Of a DNA stretch of 64,000 nucleotides, positions 27,941-37,018 are shown in pieces. Position numbers and translations under genes: made by a program. The first letter of the stretch is position 1. Each line of letters starts with the position of its first letter. The stretch is taken from assembly GCA_030426355.1 (NCBI GenBank), contig JAUHYQ010000003.1:186001-250000 (forward strand). Direction: 5' to 3'. The stretch is from Gammaproteobacteria bacterium. Lineage in GTDB: Bacteria; Pseudomonadota; Gammaproteobacteria; Steroidobacterales; GCA-2729495. A model generated the notes under the pieces. It was given only the letters and a program-made list of their open reading frames with translations. It searched no databases and was not told the origin of the DNA.

Positions 27941-28231
27941 GCAGATTCCAGTATCTGTGCCTTGTGTGGCGGTTGCTGATTATGCATTTTAGTCGTGTTC
28001 ATGTGACAAACCTAATGATTTAGCGGGTTTCAGGGTTTCTGCGCAATCCCGACCAGACATGTCCCAAACCGGTAATTGGTCACGGTTTTAGCCCGCTGCG
28101 GGGGGTAATCTAGGTCTGCGGATTTGTTGTGCCTCAACTATTTCATTATTTTGCCGATTTATAGTTAAATTGACTCTTAAAGCTAAGAGTAGCATTGTCT
28201 GCTCAAGCTCAGGACTACGAAGGGAAAATGG
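27941..28231. other. Divergent promoter region between mrcA and pilM
   Basis: A 291-bp gap holding the promoters of the PBP1A gene (leftward) and the pilus operon (rightward). It is AT-richer than its surroundings, especially at 28135-28175. It contains a possible sigma70-type promoter for pilM overlapping a short inverted repeat (listed separately). I see no gene in it. Confidence 0.6.
28170..28198 (+). promoter_or_regulatory. Possible pilM promoter with overlapping inverted repeat
   Basis: TTGACT at 28170-28175 is a good -35 hexamer. At 17 bp spacing the -10 would be CATTGT (28193-28198), which is weak. Between them ACTCTTA (28173-28179) and TAAGAGT (28184-28190) form a 7-bp perfect inverted repeat with a 4-bp spacer, placed so that a bound protein would block or bend the promoter. 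This is a pattern-based guess. Confidence 0.4.
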
Positions 28232-29290
28232 ATGTTCGCTTCACGTTCAAAAACGCTGGCTGGACTTGACATAACGACGTCATCGATCAAGTTGATCGAG
28301 CTGACACAGAACGGCAGAAACTTTGCCGTCGAATGTTATGCGGCCGAGCCATCGCCACCTAACTCGATCACTGAAAAATCCATCGTCGACGCCGAAGCTG
28401 TCGGCGAGGCTGTGCGTCGTGCCGTAAAACGGGCCGGCACTAAATCAGCCGAGGTTGCCATCGCCATCAGCGGTGACGCAGCCATCACAAAGATTATTCA
28501 GATGCCTGCCAACCTGAATGAAAATGACATGGAGGCGCAGGTCGAAATACAAGCCGACCAGTACATCCCCTTCCCGATGGAAGAAGTCAGTTTTGATTTT
28601 CAGGTTATTGGCGAATCCGAAAATGATCCCGACATGGTTGATGTGTTGCTGGTTGCAACTCGCACCGAAAATGTAGATCAGCGCCGTGCCGCAGTCGAGG
28701 CCGCTGGCCTTAAAGCACGCGTTGTCGATGTCGAACCTTTTGCCCTCGAAAACGCATGTTCGCTGATGATTCATCAGATGCCCGACGCCGGCATCGGCCA
28801 CCAGGTTGCCGTTGTTGATTTTGGTGCGTCGAGCACCACCTTCAGTGTGCTCGAAGATCTGCGCGTCATCTATACACGCGACTTTAACTTTGGCGGTCAG
28901 CAACTCACCGAAGAGATTATGCGTATCTACGGCTTGAGCCTGGAAGACGCTGGGCGCGCCAAGAAAGAAGGTGGCCTGCCCAGTAACTATCAGCCCGAGG
29001 TGCTGGATCCGTTTATTGATGACATGACCCAACAGGTCAGTCGCTCCTTGCAGTTCTTTCTGGCTTCCGGCGGCGGTCGTGAACAGCCCGAACAGATTCT
29101 GGTTTGTGGCGGTTGCGCCAACATACCGGGCGTAGCCGATCTGATTGCTTCAAAGGTGGGTATACCTACTGAAATCGGTGACCCGTTAGGCAACATGAAA
29201 ATTTCGTCACGTGCCCGCTCGCAAGGTGTACAGGCGGATGCTACCGCCTTGCTAACCGCATGCGGTCTGGCGCTAAGGAGCTTCGACTGA
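28232..29290 (+). CDS. pilM: Type IV pilus inner-membrane assembly protein PilM
   Basis: Cytoplasmic actin-like ATPase of the type IV pilus alignment complex, which binds the N-terminal tail of PilN. The 352-aa protein shows the actin-fold phosphate motifs LAGLDITTSSIKLIEL (N-terminal) and VAVVDFGASSTTFSVL (about residue 192), plus ILVCGGCANIPGVADLI near the end. The ATG at 28232 follows AGGGA. It overlaps pilN by one base (TGATG), so translation is probably coupled. Confidence 0.97.
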   Translation: MFASRSKTLAGLDITTSSIKLIELTQNGRNFAVECYAAEPSPPNSITEKSIVDAEAVGEAVRRAVKRAGTKSAEVAIAISGDAAITKIIQMPANLNENDMEAQVEIQADQYIPFPMEEVSFDFQVIGESENDPDMVDVLLVATRTENVDQRRAAVEAAGLKARVVDVEPFALENACSLMIHQMPDAGIGHQVAVVDFGASSTTFSVLEDLRVIYTRDFNFGGQQLTEEIMRIYGLSLEDAGRAKKEGGLPSNYQPEVLDPFIDDMTQQVSRSLQFFLASGGGREQPEQILVCGGCANIPGVADLIASKVGIPTEIGDPLGNMKISSRARSQGVQADATALLTACGLALRSFD

Positions 29291-29859
29291 TGCCAAGAAT
29301 TAATCTGCTTTCCTGGCGTGACGAACTGCGGGCGCAGCGGCGCAATCAATTTTATGCCGCAATGGGTGGCGCATTCGGCGTAGCTGCGCTGGTGGTGTTG
29401 ATAGGCGTACTCCTCATGGACGGCATCATTGATGCGCAGCGTGATCGGAACCAGCTGCTAAAAGATGAAATCGCCGCGCTTGACGAAACCATTAAAGAAA
29501 TTCGCGACCTTGAGCTTAAGAAAGAGCGACTCGTTGCGCGCATGGAAATTATTGAAGAGTTGCAGCAGAGCCGGCCCGAGATTGTGCACGTGTTCGAAGA
29601 AATGGTTTACACACTGCCGGACGGTGTTTATCTCACTTCAATTAAGCAGACCGGCCAGCGTATCGAAATCAAGGGTTCAGCCGAATCCAACACCCGCGTT
29701 TCGGCATTTATGCGCAACATCGACAAGTCGGAGTGGCTGGAAAAGCCTGAGTTGGAAGTTGTTGAAGTCAAGAAAGACAGCGCAAATGGCCCGCGCATGA
29801 GTGAATTTACGGTATTTGCGCAAGGGGTGCGGGTCTCCGGCGAGGACGAAGCATCATGA
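29290..29859 (+). CDS. pilN: Type IV pilus inner-membrane assembly protein PilN
   Basis: Bitopic inner-membrane protein. Its cytoplasmic N-terminus holds the PilM-binding motif INLLSWRDELR (residues 4-14). One transmembrane helix (about 23-45) is followed by a periplasmic coiled coil (DEIAALDETIKEIRDLELKK) and a ferredoxin-like domain. 189 aa is normal. The ATG at 29290 shares its first base with the pilM stop; an upstream in-frame start at 29260 would lie inside pilM and is less likely. Overlaps pilO by 4 bp. Confidence 0.95.
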   Translation: MPRINLLSWRDELRAQRRNQFYAAMGGAFGVAALVVLIGVLLMDGIIDAQRDRNQLLKDEIAALDETIKEIRDLELKKERLVARMEIIEELQQSRPEIVHVFEEMVYTLPDGVYLTSIKQTGQRIEIKGSAESNTRVSAFMRNIDKSEWLEKPELEVVEVKKDSANGPRMSEFTVFAQGVRVSGEDEAS

Positions 29860-30467
29860 ATCTTCTCGAGGAACTCCAGAATCTTGATATGAACGACATT
29901 GGGCGCTGGCCCTTTGTCTTTCGTGCTGCAGCGGTAGCGATTGTGGCGGTAGTCGCAACAGCGGCCGGGGTTTACTTCTTCGTGGTTGAAGAAAAGGTGC
30001 CGGTACTTGAGCGCGCCGAGGCTGAAGAGCAGGAACTCCGCACCGTGTTTGAGGCGCGCCAGCGCAAGGCGGCCAACTTTGCTGCGTATCAGGAGCAGTT
30101 GGCCGAGATTGAGCGGTCCTTCGGCACCATGTTGCAGCAATTGCCTGGCAAAACCGAGATTCCGAACCTGCTGGTGGACATATCGCAAACCGGCCTTGCA
30201 GCAGGCCTGCAAGAGAAGCTGTTCCAGCCCTTGCCGGAAAATCCGAAAGAGTTCTACGCCGAAAAGCCAATCAAAATCAGGCTTGACGGCAGTTATCACC
30301 AGCTCGGTAATTTTGTCAGCGATATTGCGGCATTGCCGCGCATCGTGACATTGCACGACATCGAGATTGGTCCGGCCGCGAACGATGGCAGTTTTGACAA
30401 CCTGACGCTCAATGTCACAGCAAAGACTTACCGTTACCTCGAAGATGATGAATTAGGGGACGGCTGA
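29856..30467 (+). CDS. pilO: Type IV pilus inner-membrane assembly protein PilO
   Basis: Partner of PilN in the inner-membrane alignment complex. 203 aa with a short cytoplasmic tail (LEELQNLDMNDIGRWP), a transmembrane helix (about 23-45), a coiled coil (ERAEAEEQELRTVFEAR) and a periplasmic domain containing LLVDISQTGLAAGLQEKLFQP and VSDIAALPRIVTLHDIEI, both PilO landmarks. It overlaps pilN (ATGA), with pilP following 4 bp after its stop. Confidence 0.96.
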   Translation: MNLLEELQNLDMNDIGRWPFVFRAAAVAIVAVVATAAGVYFFVVEEKVPVLERAEAEEQELRTVFEARQRKAANFAAYQEQLAEIERSFGTMLQQLPGKTEIPNLLVDISQTGLAAGLQEKLFQPLPENPKEFYAEKPIKIRLDGSYHQLGNFVSDIAALPRIVTLHDIEIGPAANDGSFDNLTLNVTAKTYRYLEDDELGDG

Positions 30468-30471
30468 TTTC

Positions 30472-31002
30472 ATGATTATGCATTTGTATAAAGCCCGTTT
30501 TATGTCGCGACTCGCCGTCCTCGCTGCGGTGGCGTTCACAGTCGGTTGCTCGGCAGGTGTGGACAGCGAATTGCGCAGCTATGTGGATCAGGTAAAGCAG
30601 CGTCCTGGCGGTCGTATTGAACCGTTGCCGCAGATCCGTCCCTATGAAACTTTTGCCTACACGGCAGACAGCGTGCGTTCGCCGTTTGAGCCTGACCGTC
30701 CGGGATCGCCGGCAGCCATGACGGGGCCCAAGCCGATCAAGGATCGCAACAAAGAGTATCTGGAGCAGTTTCCGCTCGATACACTCGCGATGGTTGGCAC
30801 ATTGGAGAACGCCGGCACGATGTTTGGTCTCGTTCAGACACAGGACGGCATGGTGCACCGGGTTACACCCGGCAACTATGTTGGTCAGAACGACGGACGT
30901 ATTGTCGATATAGAGTCGGCCGAAATACGTTTAGAGGAACTGGTGCCAGACGGTATCGGCGGGTTTTACAAACGTTCGGCCGAGATTGGCTTGAGCGACT
31001 GA
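30472..31002 (+). CDS. pilP: Type IV pilus lipoprotein PilP
   Basis: Inner-membrane lipoprotein that links PilNO to the secretin PilQ. The signal has a lipobox at FTVGC (Cys about residue 26). The mature part has an unstructured, Pro-rich region (RSPFEPDRP, the PilP signature) and a C-terminal beta domain (LDTLAMVGTLENAGTMFGLV, YVGQNDGRIVDIESAEIRL). The 176-aa length is usual. The first of several in-frame ATGs (30472) is used here; ATG 30502 is an alternative that would still leave a full signal peptide. Confidence 0.94.
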   Translation: MIMHLYKARFMSRLAVLAAVAFTVGCSAGVDSELRSYVDQVKQRPGGRIEPLPQIRPYETFAYTADSVRSPFEPDRPGSPAAMTGPKPIKDRNKEYLEQFPLDTLAMVGTLENAGTMFGLVQTQDGMVHRVTPGNYVGQNDGRIVDIESAEIRLEELVPDGIGGFYKRSAEIGLSD

Positions 31003-31036
31003 TCCCCTCAGGGGAGCTATCCGGGAGTTACACAAG

Positions 31037-33208
31037 ATGATCATAGCCACACAGGTGCGGGACACGTTCAAATCTCGTCTCGCACAGATCACGGTTCTGG
31101 GGCTGTTAACAAGCTGGGCCATGTCTTTTGCAATAGCAGAAGAAGCAGGCAACCGGCTTGAAAACATTACCGCGCAGGCCCTGCCAGGCAACAAGGTTGA
31201 AGTCAGCCTTGTGCTGTCCGGTCCGGCGCCGGAACCTCTGGCTTTTACCATTGATCAGCCGGCGCGTATTGCGCTCGATCTGGCAGACACCACTCTCGGG
31301 TTAGAGAGTCGTCGCACGGACGTCGGAATCGGTGTATTGGATACCGTGCTGGCGGCGCAAGCCGGCGGCCGCACTCGCGTGGTGCTGAATCTGGATGATT
31401 TAGTGGGCTACCAGACGCGCGTTGCCGGAAATACCGTTATTGTAACTTTGGAATCACCCGTAGCGACCAATGCGGACGTTACGCAGTTTGCCGCTTCAGT
31501 CAGCGGTGCAGCGCCGACACCGAAGGGCGCACGTGCCATCGAATCGATTGACTTTCGTCGCACCGAAGCCGGTGGTGGTCGCGTAATTATTACGATGTCC
31601 GATGACGGTATTCCCGTTGACGTGCGCCAGGAAGGCGGCCAGGTGGTTGTGAACTTTGAAGGCACCGCCCTGCCGGACAGCTTGTTGAAGCGCTATGACG
31701 TACTGGATTTTGCGACGCCGGTCAGCTCCATCGATTCTGTACGTGTCGATAACGATGCGCGCCTGGTCATAGCAGCCCGAGGCGCTTATGAAGAACTCGC
31801 TTATCAGACAGATCGCGTGTTCACCGTAGAAATCCAGCCGGTAGCCGCCAAAGAGGGCCCGGCATCGGCAACCATTTACAGCGGCGACAAGGAATACTCC
31901 GGTGAGCGGCTGACACTGAATTTCCAGGACATCGACAGCCGCGCGGTGCTGCAGTTGCTGGCCGACATCAGTGGTCGCAACATCGTGGTTTCCGACACGG
32001 TCGAGGGTAATGTGACGCTGCGCTTGCAGAACGTACCCTGGGATCAGGCCATGGACATTGTGCTGGCCACTAAAGGTCTGGACATGCGCGAGAACGGCAA
32101 CGTGATCATTGTTGCCCCGGCCGATGAAATAGCCGCACGCGAAAAAGCCGATCTGGAATCGCGTCAGGAAATTCGCGAACTGGAGCCACTGTTCTCGGAA
32201 TTTGTGCAGGTGAACTACGCAAAAGCATCGGATCTCGCCGAACTGCTGGGCGAATCAGGTAAAGGCGCAATAATGTCGGAGCGTGGCTCAGTAGCGATTG
32301 ATGAGCGCACCAACACACTGCTCGTTAAAGACACCGCCAATAACATCGCCGATATTCGCCGACTGGTTGCCACCCTTGATGTGCCGGTTCGTCAGGTACT
32401 GATTGAGTCACGCATCGTGGTCGTCAACGACGATTTCAGTCGCGACCTGGGCGTGCGATGGGGCTTTACCGGTGTGGACAGCAATGGGAGCAACGGCCTT
32501 GTTGCAGTGTCCGGCACCGGCGCCGGAACCGATTCTTATGTGCAGGCCGGTCTGGATAACATCGCTAACGGCGACCCGGTATTACCGATTAATGGCGTAC
32601 CCAACCTGAGCGACCGCTACAACGTGCGATTGCCGATTGCGAACCCGGCCGGTTCATTTGCGATGGCGGTACTGGATGACGACTACCTGATCGACCTTGA
32701 AATCACCGCAGCGCAGGCTGAAGGTAACACCGAGGTGATTTCTTCGCCGCGTGTTATTACGGCGAACCAGAAGGAAGCCAAGATCGTGCAGGGTGTCGAG
32801 ATTCCGTATCAGGAATCGTCGTCCAGCGGCGCCACCTCTACCCAGTTTAAGGAAGCATTGCTGAGCCTGACGGTAACGCCGCAGATCACCCCGGACGACC
32901 GCATCATCATGGATCTGATCGTGTCGAAGGACAGCGTTGGTGAAATCATTGTGACCGAGAACGGTGCTCAACCGAGTATTGATACCCGGGAAGTGATCAC
33001 CCAGGTGCTGGTTGAAAACGGTCAGACGGTGGTGCTGGGCGGCATCTACGAGACCGAAAGCGGCGAATTTGAGACCAAGGTGCCGTTTCTGGGCGACATA
33101 CCGGTGCTCGGCAATTTGTTCAAGAGCACTCGCAGAATTTCGAACAAGTCGGAACTGCTGGTGTTCGTAACGCCGAAGATACTGAAAGAAGGCTCGACCA
33201 TTTACTAA
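31037..33208 (+). CDS. pilQ: Type IV pilus secretin PilQ
   Basis: Outer-membrane secretin pore for the pilus fibre. The 723-aa protein has a signal peptide (ITVLGLLTSWAMSFAIA), two AMIN peptidoglycan-binding domains (about residues 40-130 and 165-265), an STN/N0 domain (LNFQDIDSRAVLQLLADISG), an N1 domain (VQVNYAKASDLAELL) and the secretin core with VPVRQVLIESRIVVVNDDFSRDLG split over residues 448-471, VISSPRVITANQKEAKI and the terminal VPFLGDIPVLGNLFKS. It ends the pilMNOPQ unit; a 103-bp gap separates it from the Ig-like lipoprotein gene. Confidence 0.97.
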   Translation: MIIATQVRDTFKSRLAQITVLGLLTSWAMSFAIAEEAGNRLENITAQALPGNKVEVSLVLSGPAPEPLAFTIDQPARIALDLADTTLGLESRRTDVGIGVLDTVLAAQAGGRTRVVLNLDDLVGYQTRVAGNTVIVTLESPVATNADVTQFAASVSGAAPTPKGARAIESIDFRRTEAGGGRVIITMSDDGIPVDVRQEGGQVVVNFEGTALPDSLLKRYDVLDFATPVSSIDSVRVDNDARLVIAARGAYEELAYQTDRVFTVEIQPVAAKEGPASATIYSGDKEYSGERLTLNFQDIDSRAVLQLLADISGRNIVVSDTVEGNVTLRLQNVPWDQAMDIVLATKGLDMRENGNVIIVAPADEIAAREKADLESRQEIRELEPLFSEFVQVNYAKASDLAELLGESGKGAIMSERGSVAIDERTNTLLVKDTANNIADIRRLVATLDVPVRQVLIESRIVVVNDDFSRDLGVRWGFTGVDSNGSNGLVAVSGTGAGTDSYVQAGLDNIANGDPVLPINGVPNLSDRYNVRLPIANPAGSFAMAVLDDDYLIDLEITAAQAEGNTEVISSPRVITANQKEAKIVQGVEIPYQESSSSGATSTQFKEALLSLTVTPQITPDDRIIMDLIVSKDSVGEIIVTENGAQPSIDTREVITQVLVENGQTVVLGGIYETESGEFETKVPFLGDIPVLGNLFKSTRRISNKSELLVFVTPKILKEGSTIY

Positions 33209-33311
33209 AACCTGGCGACGAATTGCATATGTATATGAATTCGTCGCGGGATCTTTTGTAGACACGGACAGTTAGTTATTTCCCGGAGACGGGCGCGTAA
33301 GGGAATACGTT

Positions 33312-35264
33312 ATGAAGAACTTCAAGTTAACCATGATCGGACTGCTGGCACTGGTGCTGGGGGCCTGCGGTGGCGGCGGCGGTACGATCACGGGCACAGC
33401 CGTGTTGCCGGGTAGCGCTGTTGCCTCTATCCAGATCGTGGTCAGTTCGAGTGAACTGCTAACGGATCAGTCGAATACAAATTTCGTTAAGATCTCGGCC
33501 GTAGTCCGCGATGCCAACAACAACATCGTGCCAGGTACGGATTTGCTGTTCAGTTCTACAAGCGGATCAATAGAAGAAGTCGACGGCGGAGTTACCAACG
33601 CGTCCGGTATTGCCGAGGCCTTTCTCAAATCTTTCGGCAACATTTCAAACCGTACGATTACTGTAACGGTGTCGGCCCCTGCGCAGAATGTAAGCAGCAC
33701 AGTGGTGATTACCGTTACCGGAACCCGTCTGGAAATCTCGGGGCCCGCAAATATCGCCCAGGGAGATAATGCCACCCTGACTTTGTCGCTGCTTGATGGC
33801 AACAATGCAGGTATTGCCGCACAGCTAATCAATCTTTCATCTGCAAACGGCAATACGCTTCCGGCCTCCGCCGTAACGACAGGTTCCGGCGATGTGCAGG
33901 TTATTCTGACTGCTGATGGGGCCAACGGAGCTGCGGATGTGATTACCGCGTCAATCCCGTCATTGAATATCTCTGAGACGTTCACGCTGGCGGTGTCCAA
34001 CGATACCTTCGCTTTCACCAGTCCCGCTCCTAACACAGAGGTTCTGCTTATTCCCGCAATGCAGACTCTGACTATGGATTGGCAGCAGGGTGGCGGCCCG
34101 GTACCTGACGGGTCGACCATCGAATTTACAGCCGACCGCGGTACGCTAAGTGCGGGTTCAGCGACGACTGTCGGGGGTGTTGCCTCTGTGGATATTGATT
34201 CCACATTTGCCGGTAAGTCCACGATTACGGCGACAGGTGTCTCTCTGGGGGCTGTACCTCTGGTAGACGGGCCGACCACTCAGCTTACCATTGAGTTCGT
34301 CGCAGACACGCCTGACACGGTCAATATTGCGGCGTTCCCGGATAATCTGATATCGGGCGAACAGGCAACGATCACTGCTGTAGTCCGCGACGCATCGGGT
34401 AACCGCGTTAAGAATCTTGATGTGGATTTCAATATCACAGCAGATCCATCCGGCGGCGGGCTCACGGTTTCTTCTGACAAGACAGATAGTCAGGGTGTCG
34501 CAACGACGGTCTATACGGCTGGCAACACCACTACCCCGAATGGCGGCGTGGTTATTTCGGCAACCGTTCGAGGCACTGCAATATCGGATACAGTCAGTCT
34601 GACGGTGTCCAGCAAAGCCATTAACTTTGTCATTGGCACGGGCAACGATATATTTACGATCAGCCCCACCCGTTTTGGTGTGCAGTACACCGTTATTGCC
34701 ACCGACGTTACCGGTTCTCCTGCTGCGGGCGAAGCGCTGCGGCTGACAGTTAAATCCTGGCAGTATCGTAAGGGGAGACTGGTCGTTAATGCTGCAAATG
34801 ATGCCTGGATCAAAGATCAGGCAATCTTCGGTGCTGGCCATATTGATGAACAGTTCTGCCCCGACGAAGACTGGATTGGCAACGGCGGCAACGAAAACGG
34901 CAGCCTTGATGTTGGTGAGGATGACAACGCCAATATGACTCTCGAGGCGGGGAACATCGCGACTATTGTTGCGACCGAATGCGATAATGTTGCTGCCGCC
35001 GATCCAGGCGTGGCTCAACAGAACTTGCTGACCGATGCGGCCGGCGCTGTTGAAGTTTGTGTAGTTTATCCGCAGGAATACAACTTGTGGCTGGATGTCC
35101 GCTTAACGGCCACAGTATCGATTGACGGCGGTACCGAAAATACTGAGTCACGTTACTTCCTTTTGCCGGCGCTGGCGGATGACATAACAAAAGTAGATGC
35201 GAGCCCGCCAGGCGAGATCAGTCCCTTTGGCACATTGGCATGTGCTGACGGCTCTGGGTTGTAA
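33312..35264 (+). CDS. Large lipoprotein with bacterial Ig-like (invasin-type) repeats
   Basis: 650-aa predicted outer-membrane or surface lipoprotein. The signal ends in LALVLGACGGGGG, with Cys20 as the lipid anchor and a Gly-rich linker. At least three Big_1-type Ig-like domains follow, recognisable by their repeated pattern (ISAVVRDANNNIVPG and ITAVVRDASGNRVKN, each followed by a GVTNASGIAEAFL- or DSQGVATTVYTA-like strand). A C-terminal domain contains cysteines and an acidic Asn/Asp-rich segment (NGGNENGSLDVGEDDNAN) that might bind calcium. It sits between pilQ and aroK and is closed by a strong terminator, so it may be read with the pilus operon. Function unknown; adhesin or pilus-associated roles are inference. 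Confidence 0.88.
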   Translation: MKNFKLTMIGLLALVLGACGGGGGTITGTAVLPGSAVASIQIVVSSSELLTDQSNTNFVKISAVVRDANNNIVPGTDLLFSSTSGSIEEVDGGVTNASGIAEAFLKSFGNISNRTITVTVSAPAQNVSSTVVITVTGTRLEISGPANIAQGDNATLTLSLLDGNNAGIAAQLINLSSANGNTLPASAVTTGSGDVQVILTADGANGAADVITASIPSLNISETFTLAVSNDTFAFTSPAPNTEVLLIPAMQTLTMDWQQGGGPVPDGSTIEFTADRGTLSAGSATTVGGVASVDIDSTFAGKSTITATGVSLGAVPLVDGPTTQLTIEFVADTPDTVNIAAFPDNLISGEQATITAVVRDASGNRVKNLDVDFNITADPSGGGLTVSSDKTDSQGVATTVYTAGNTTTPNGGVVISATVRGTAISDTVSLTVSSKAINFVIGTGNDIFTISPTRFGVQYTVIATDVTGSPAAGEALRLTVKSWQYRKGRLVVNAANDAWIKDQAIFGAGHIDEQFCPDEDWIGNGGNENGSLDVGEDDNANMTLEAGNIATIVATECDNVAAADPGVAQQNLLTDAAGAVEVCVVYPQEYNLWLDVRLTATVSIDGGTENTESRYFLLPALADDITKVDASPPGEISPFGTLACADGSGL

Positions 35265-35285
35265 CAACCCAACCAATCAAAAAAA

Positions 35286-35311
35286 GACCGGCAAAAGCCG
35301 GTCTTTTTTTT
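35286..35311 (+). terminator. Rho-independent terminator after the Ig-like lipoprotein
   Basis: GACCGGC (35286-35292), loop AAAA, GCCGGTC (35297-35303), then eight T residues (35304-35311). An A-run precedes the stem, so it could work in both directions. It separates the pilus/lipoprotein unit from aroK. Confidence 0.93.
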
Positions 35312-35370
35312 GCCTGCTTTTCCCGTGTCTATGCGCTTTGGTTTATGCTTGCTGCCCAAAGAGCATCGTC

Positions 35371-35898
35371 ATGGAAAATTCCAGCAACATCTATCTCATC
35401 GGGCCCATGGGCTCGGGTAAGTCTGCCGTTGGGCGGCGGCTGGCGGCTGAGTTGCAGCTGGACTTTTATGACAGCGACGAAGAAATCGAGGCGCGCACCG
35501 GCGTGGATATCCCGCTGATTTTTGATAAAGAAGGCGAGGAGGGTTTCAGGCGGCGCGAAGCGGCCGTGATTGCTGAACTTGCGAGCCTGAACGGAATTCT
35601 GCTGGCAACCGGCGGTGGTTCGCCCACAAGCCCGGAAACGCGTGCACGACTGGCATCCAGCGGCACGGTGGTATACCTGTACACGACCGTGCCGGAGCAG
35701 CTGCGCCGTACCGGAAAATCTTCGCACCGGCCGCTGTTACAGTGTGATGATCCAGCTACGGTGCTTGAAGCACTTATGCAGGAGCGCGACCCCCTGTATC
35801 GAGAGATCGCCGACCATGTTATTAAGACCGACGGGCGCCGGGTGACCAGCGTGGTAAAGGAAATCAAGCAACGACTGCTTGAAGATGCGCGTCCATAG
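35371..35898 (+). CDS. aroK: Shikimate kinase
   Basis: Phosphorylates shikimate in the pathway to chorismate, the precursor used here by TrpE/G and UbiC. The 175-aa protein has the P-loop YLIGPMGSGKSAVGRRLA, the shikimate-binding Asp and Arg residues (FYDSDEEIEARTG, FRRREAAVI), the GGG loop (LLATGGGSPTSPETR) and the lid Arg region (TGKSSHRPLL). The ATG at 35371 begins at the conserved N-terminus; an open frame upstream crosses the terminator and is not coding. aroB follows 22 bp downstream. Confidence 0.97.
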   Translation: MENSSNIYLIGPMGSGKSAVGRRLAAELQLDFYDSDEEIEARTGVDIPLIFDKEGEEGFRRREAAVIAELASLNGILLATGGGSPTSPETRARLASSGTVVYLYTTVPEQLRRTGKSSHRPLLQCDDPATVLEALMQERDPLYREIADHVIKTDGRRVTSVVKEIKQRLLEDARP

Positions 35899-35920
35899 TC
35901 CGGTACTTGCAGAACAATTT

Positions 35921-37009
35921 ATGAATCAGAATTTGTCTTTAAATGTTGAGTTGGGCGCCCGCACTTATCCGATCATGATTGGCACGGGATTGCTCCGTGA
36001 GTCGGGGCTGCTGGATCCGTATGTCGGAGGTCGCGATGTTCTGATTGTTACCAACGATCAGCTGGTGCCCCTATACCTCAACCCGGTGGAAGGCCTCGTG
36101 ACCGGCAGCCGCGTGAAAACGCTGGTGTTGCCCGAGGGCGAATCGGCTAAAACGCTTAATACGCTTAATCTGATCTTTGACGCATTGGTGCAGCACCGTT
36201 TCGGACGTGACTGTGTGCTCGTGGCGCTGGGTGGCGGTGTGATCGGCGATATCACCGGCTTTGCGGCGGCGACCTGGCAGCGGGGTGTGGATTTCATCCA
36301 GATACCGACCACGCTGCTGGCGCAGGTGGATTCTTCCGTCGGCGGTAAGACGGCAGTCAATCACCCGGGAGGCAAAAACTTAATAGGCGCATTTCATCAG
36401 CCGTTGTGCGTGGTGAGTGACATGGACACGCTGAACTCGCTGCCGGAGCGCGAGCTGGGCGCGGGTTTGGCGGAGGTCGTCAAGTACGGTTTGCTGGGCG
36501 ATGCTGAGTTTTTTGCGTGGCTGGAAGCCGAGTACCCGGGATTGCTCCAGCGCGACAAAGAACGTTTGCAGCATGTTGTCAGGACCTCGTGTGAGATAAA
36601 GGCGCGGATTGTCGCGGCCGATGAACGTGAACAGGGGCAACGTGCGTTGCTGAATCTTGGCCACACTTTCGGACATGCTATTGAGCGTTGCGCCGGATAC
36701 GGCACATGGCTGCACGGTGAAGCTGTTGCCGCCGGCATGTGTATGGCGGCGGCATTCTCGCACCGGCTGGGCTGGCTGAGCACCGATGAACTGGCTCGCA
36801 CGCGGCATTTGCTGGCGCATTTGCAGCTGCCCATCGACCCACCCGGTGTGCCGCCTGCCGAGTTTTTGTCTGCCATGTCGCTGGACAAAAAAGTGATTGC
36901 CGGGCATATCCGCCTGGTGTTGATGCGCGCCATCGGGCAGGCGGAAGTTACGGCTGATTATCCGGAGCATGATCTGGTGGACTTTCTCAGTGAGCAGTTC
37001 GTGCGCTGA
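35921..37009 (+). CDS. aroB: 3-dehydroquinate synthase
   Basis: NAD- and metal-dependent cyclisation of DAHP to 3-dehydroquinate. Key blocks: LVALGGGVIGDITGFAAATW (NAD binding), IPTTLLAQVDSSVGGKTAVN, the metal ligands in NLGHTFGHAIE and HGEAVAAGM, and the conserved DKKV near the end. ATG 35921 gives MNQNLSLNVELGARTYPI, which matches the family N-terminus; an upstream ATG at 35885 overlaps aroK. 362 aa is typical. dgt starts 9 bp downstream. Confidence 0.96.
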   Translation: MNQNLSLNVELGARTYPIMIGTGLLRESGLLDPYVGGRDVLIVTNDQLVPLYLNPVEGLVTGSRVKTLVLPEGESAKTLNTLNLIFDALVQHRFGRDCVLVALGGGVIGDITGFAAATWQRGVDFIQIPTTLLAQVDSSVGGKTAVNHPGGKNLIGAFHQPLCVVSDMDTLNSLPERELGAGLAEVVKYGLLGDAEFFAWLEAEYPGLLQRDKERLQHVVRTSCEIKARIVAADEREQGQRALLNLGHTFGHAIERCAGYGTWLHGEAVAAGMCMAAAFSHRLGWLSTDELARTRHLLAHLQLPIDPPGVPPAEFLSAMSLDKKVIAGHIRLVLMRAIGQAEVTADYPEHDLVDFLSEQFVR

Positions 37010-37018
37010 TCATTGGTC

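Noticed and set aside
34158-35018. 286-aa minus-strand open frame opposite the Ig-like lipoprotein
   Set aside because: The plus-strand product has a lipobox, Ig-like repeats and a terminator; the antisense frame has none.
35197-35370. Longer AroK from 35197
   Set aside because: It would overlap the end of the lipoprotein gene and pass through a strong terminator.
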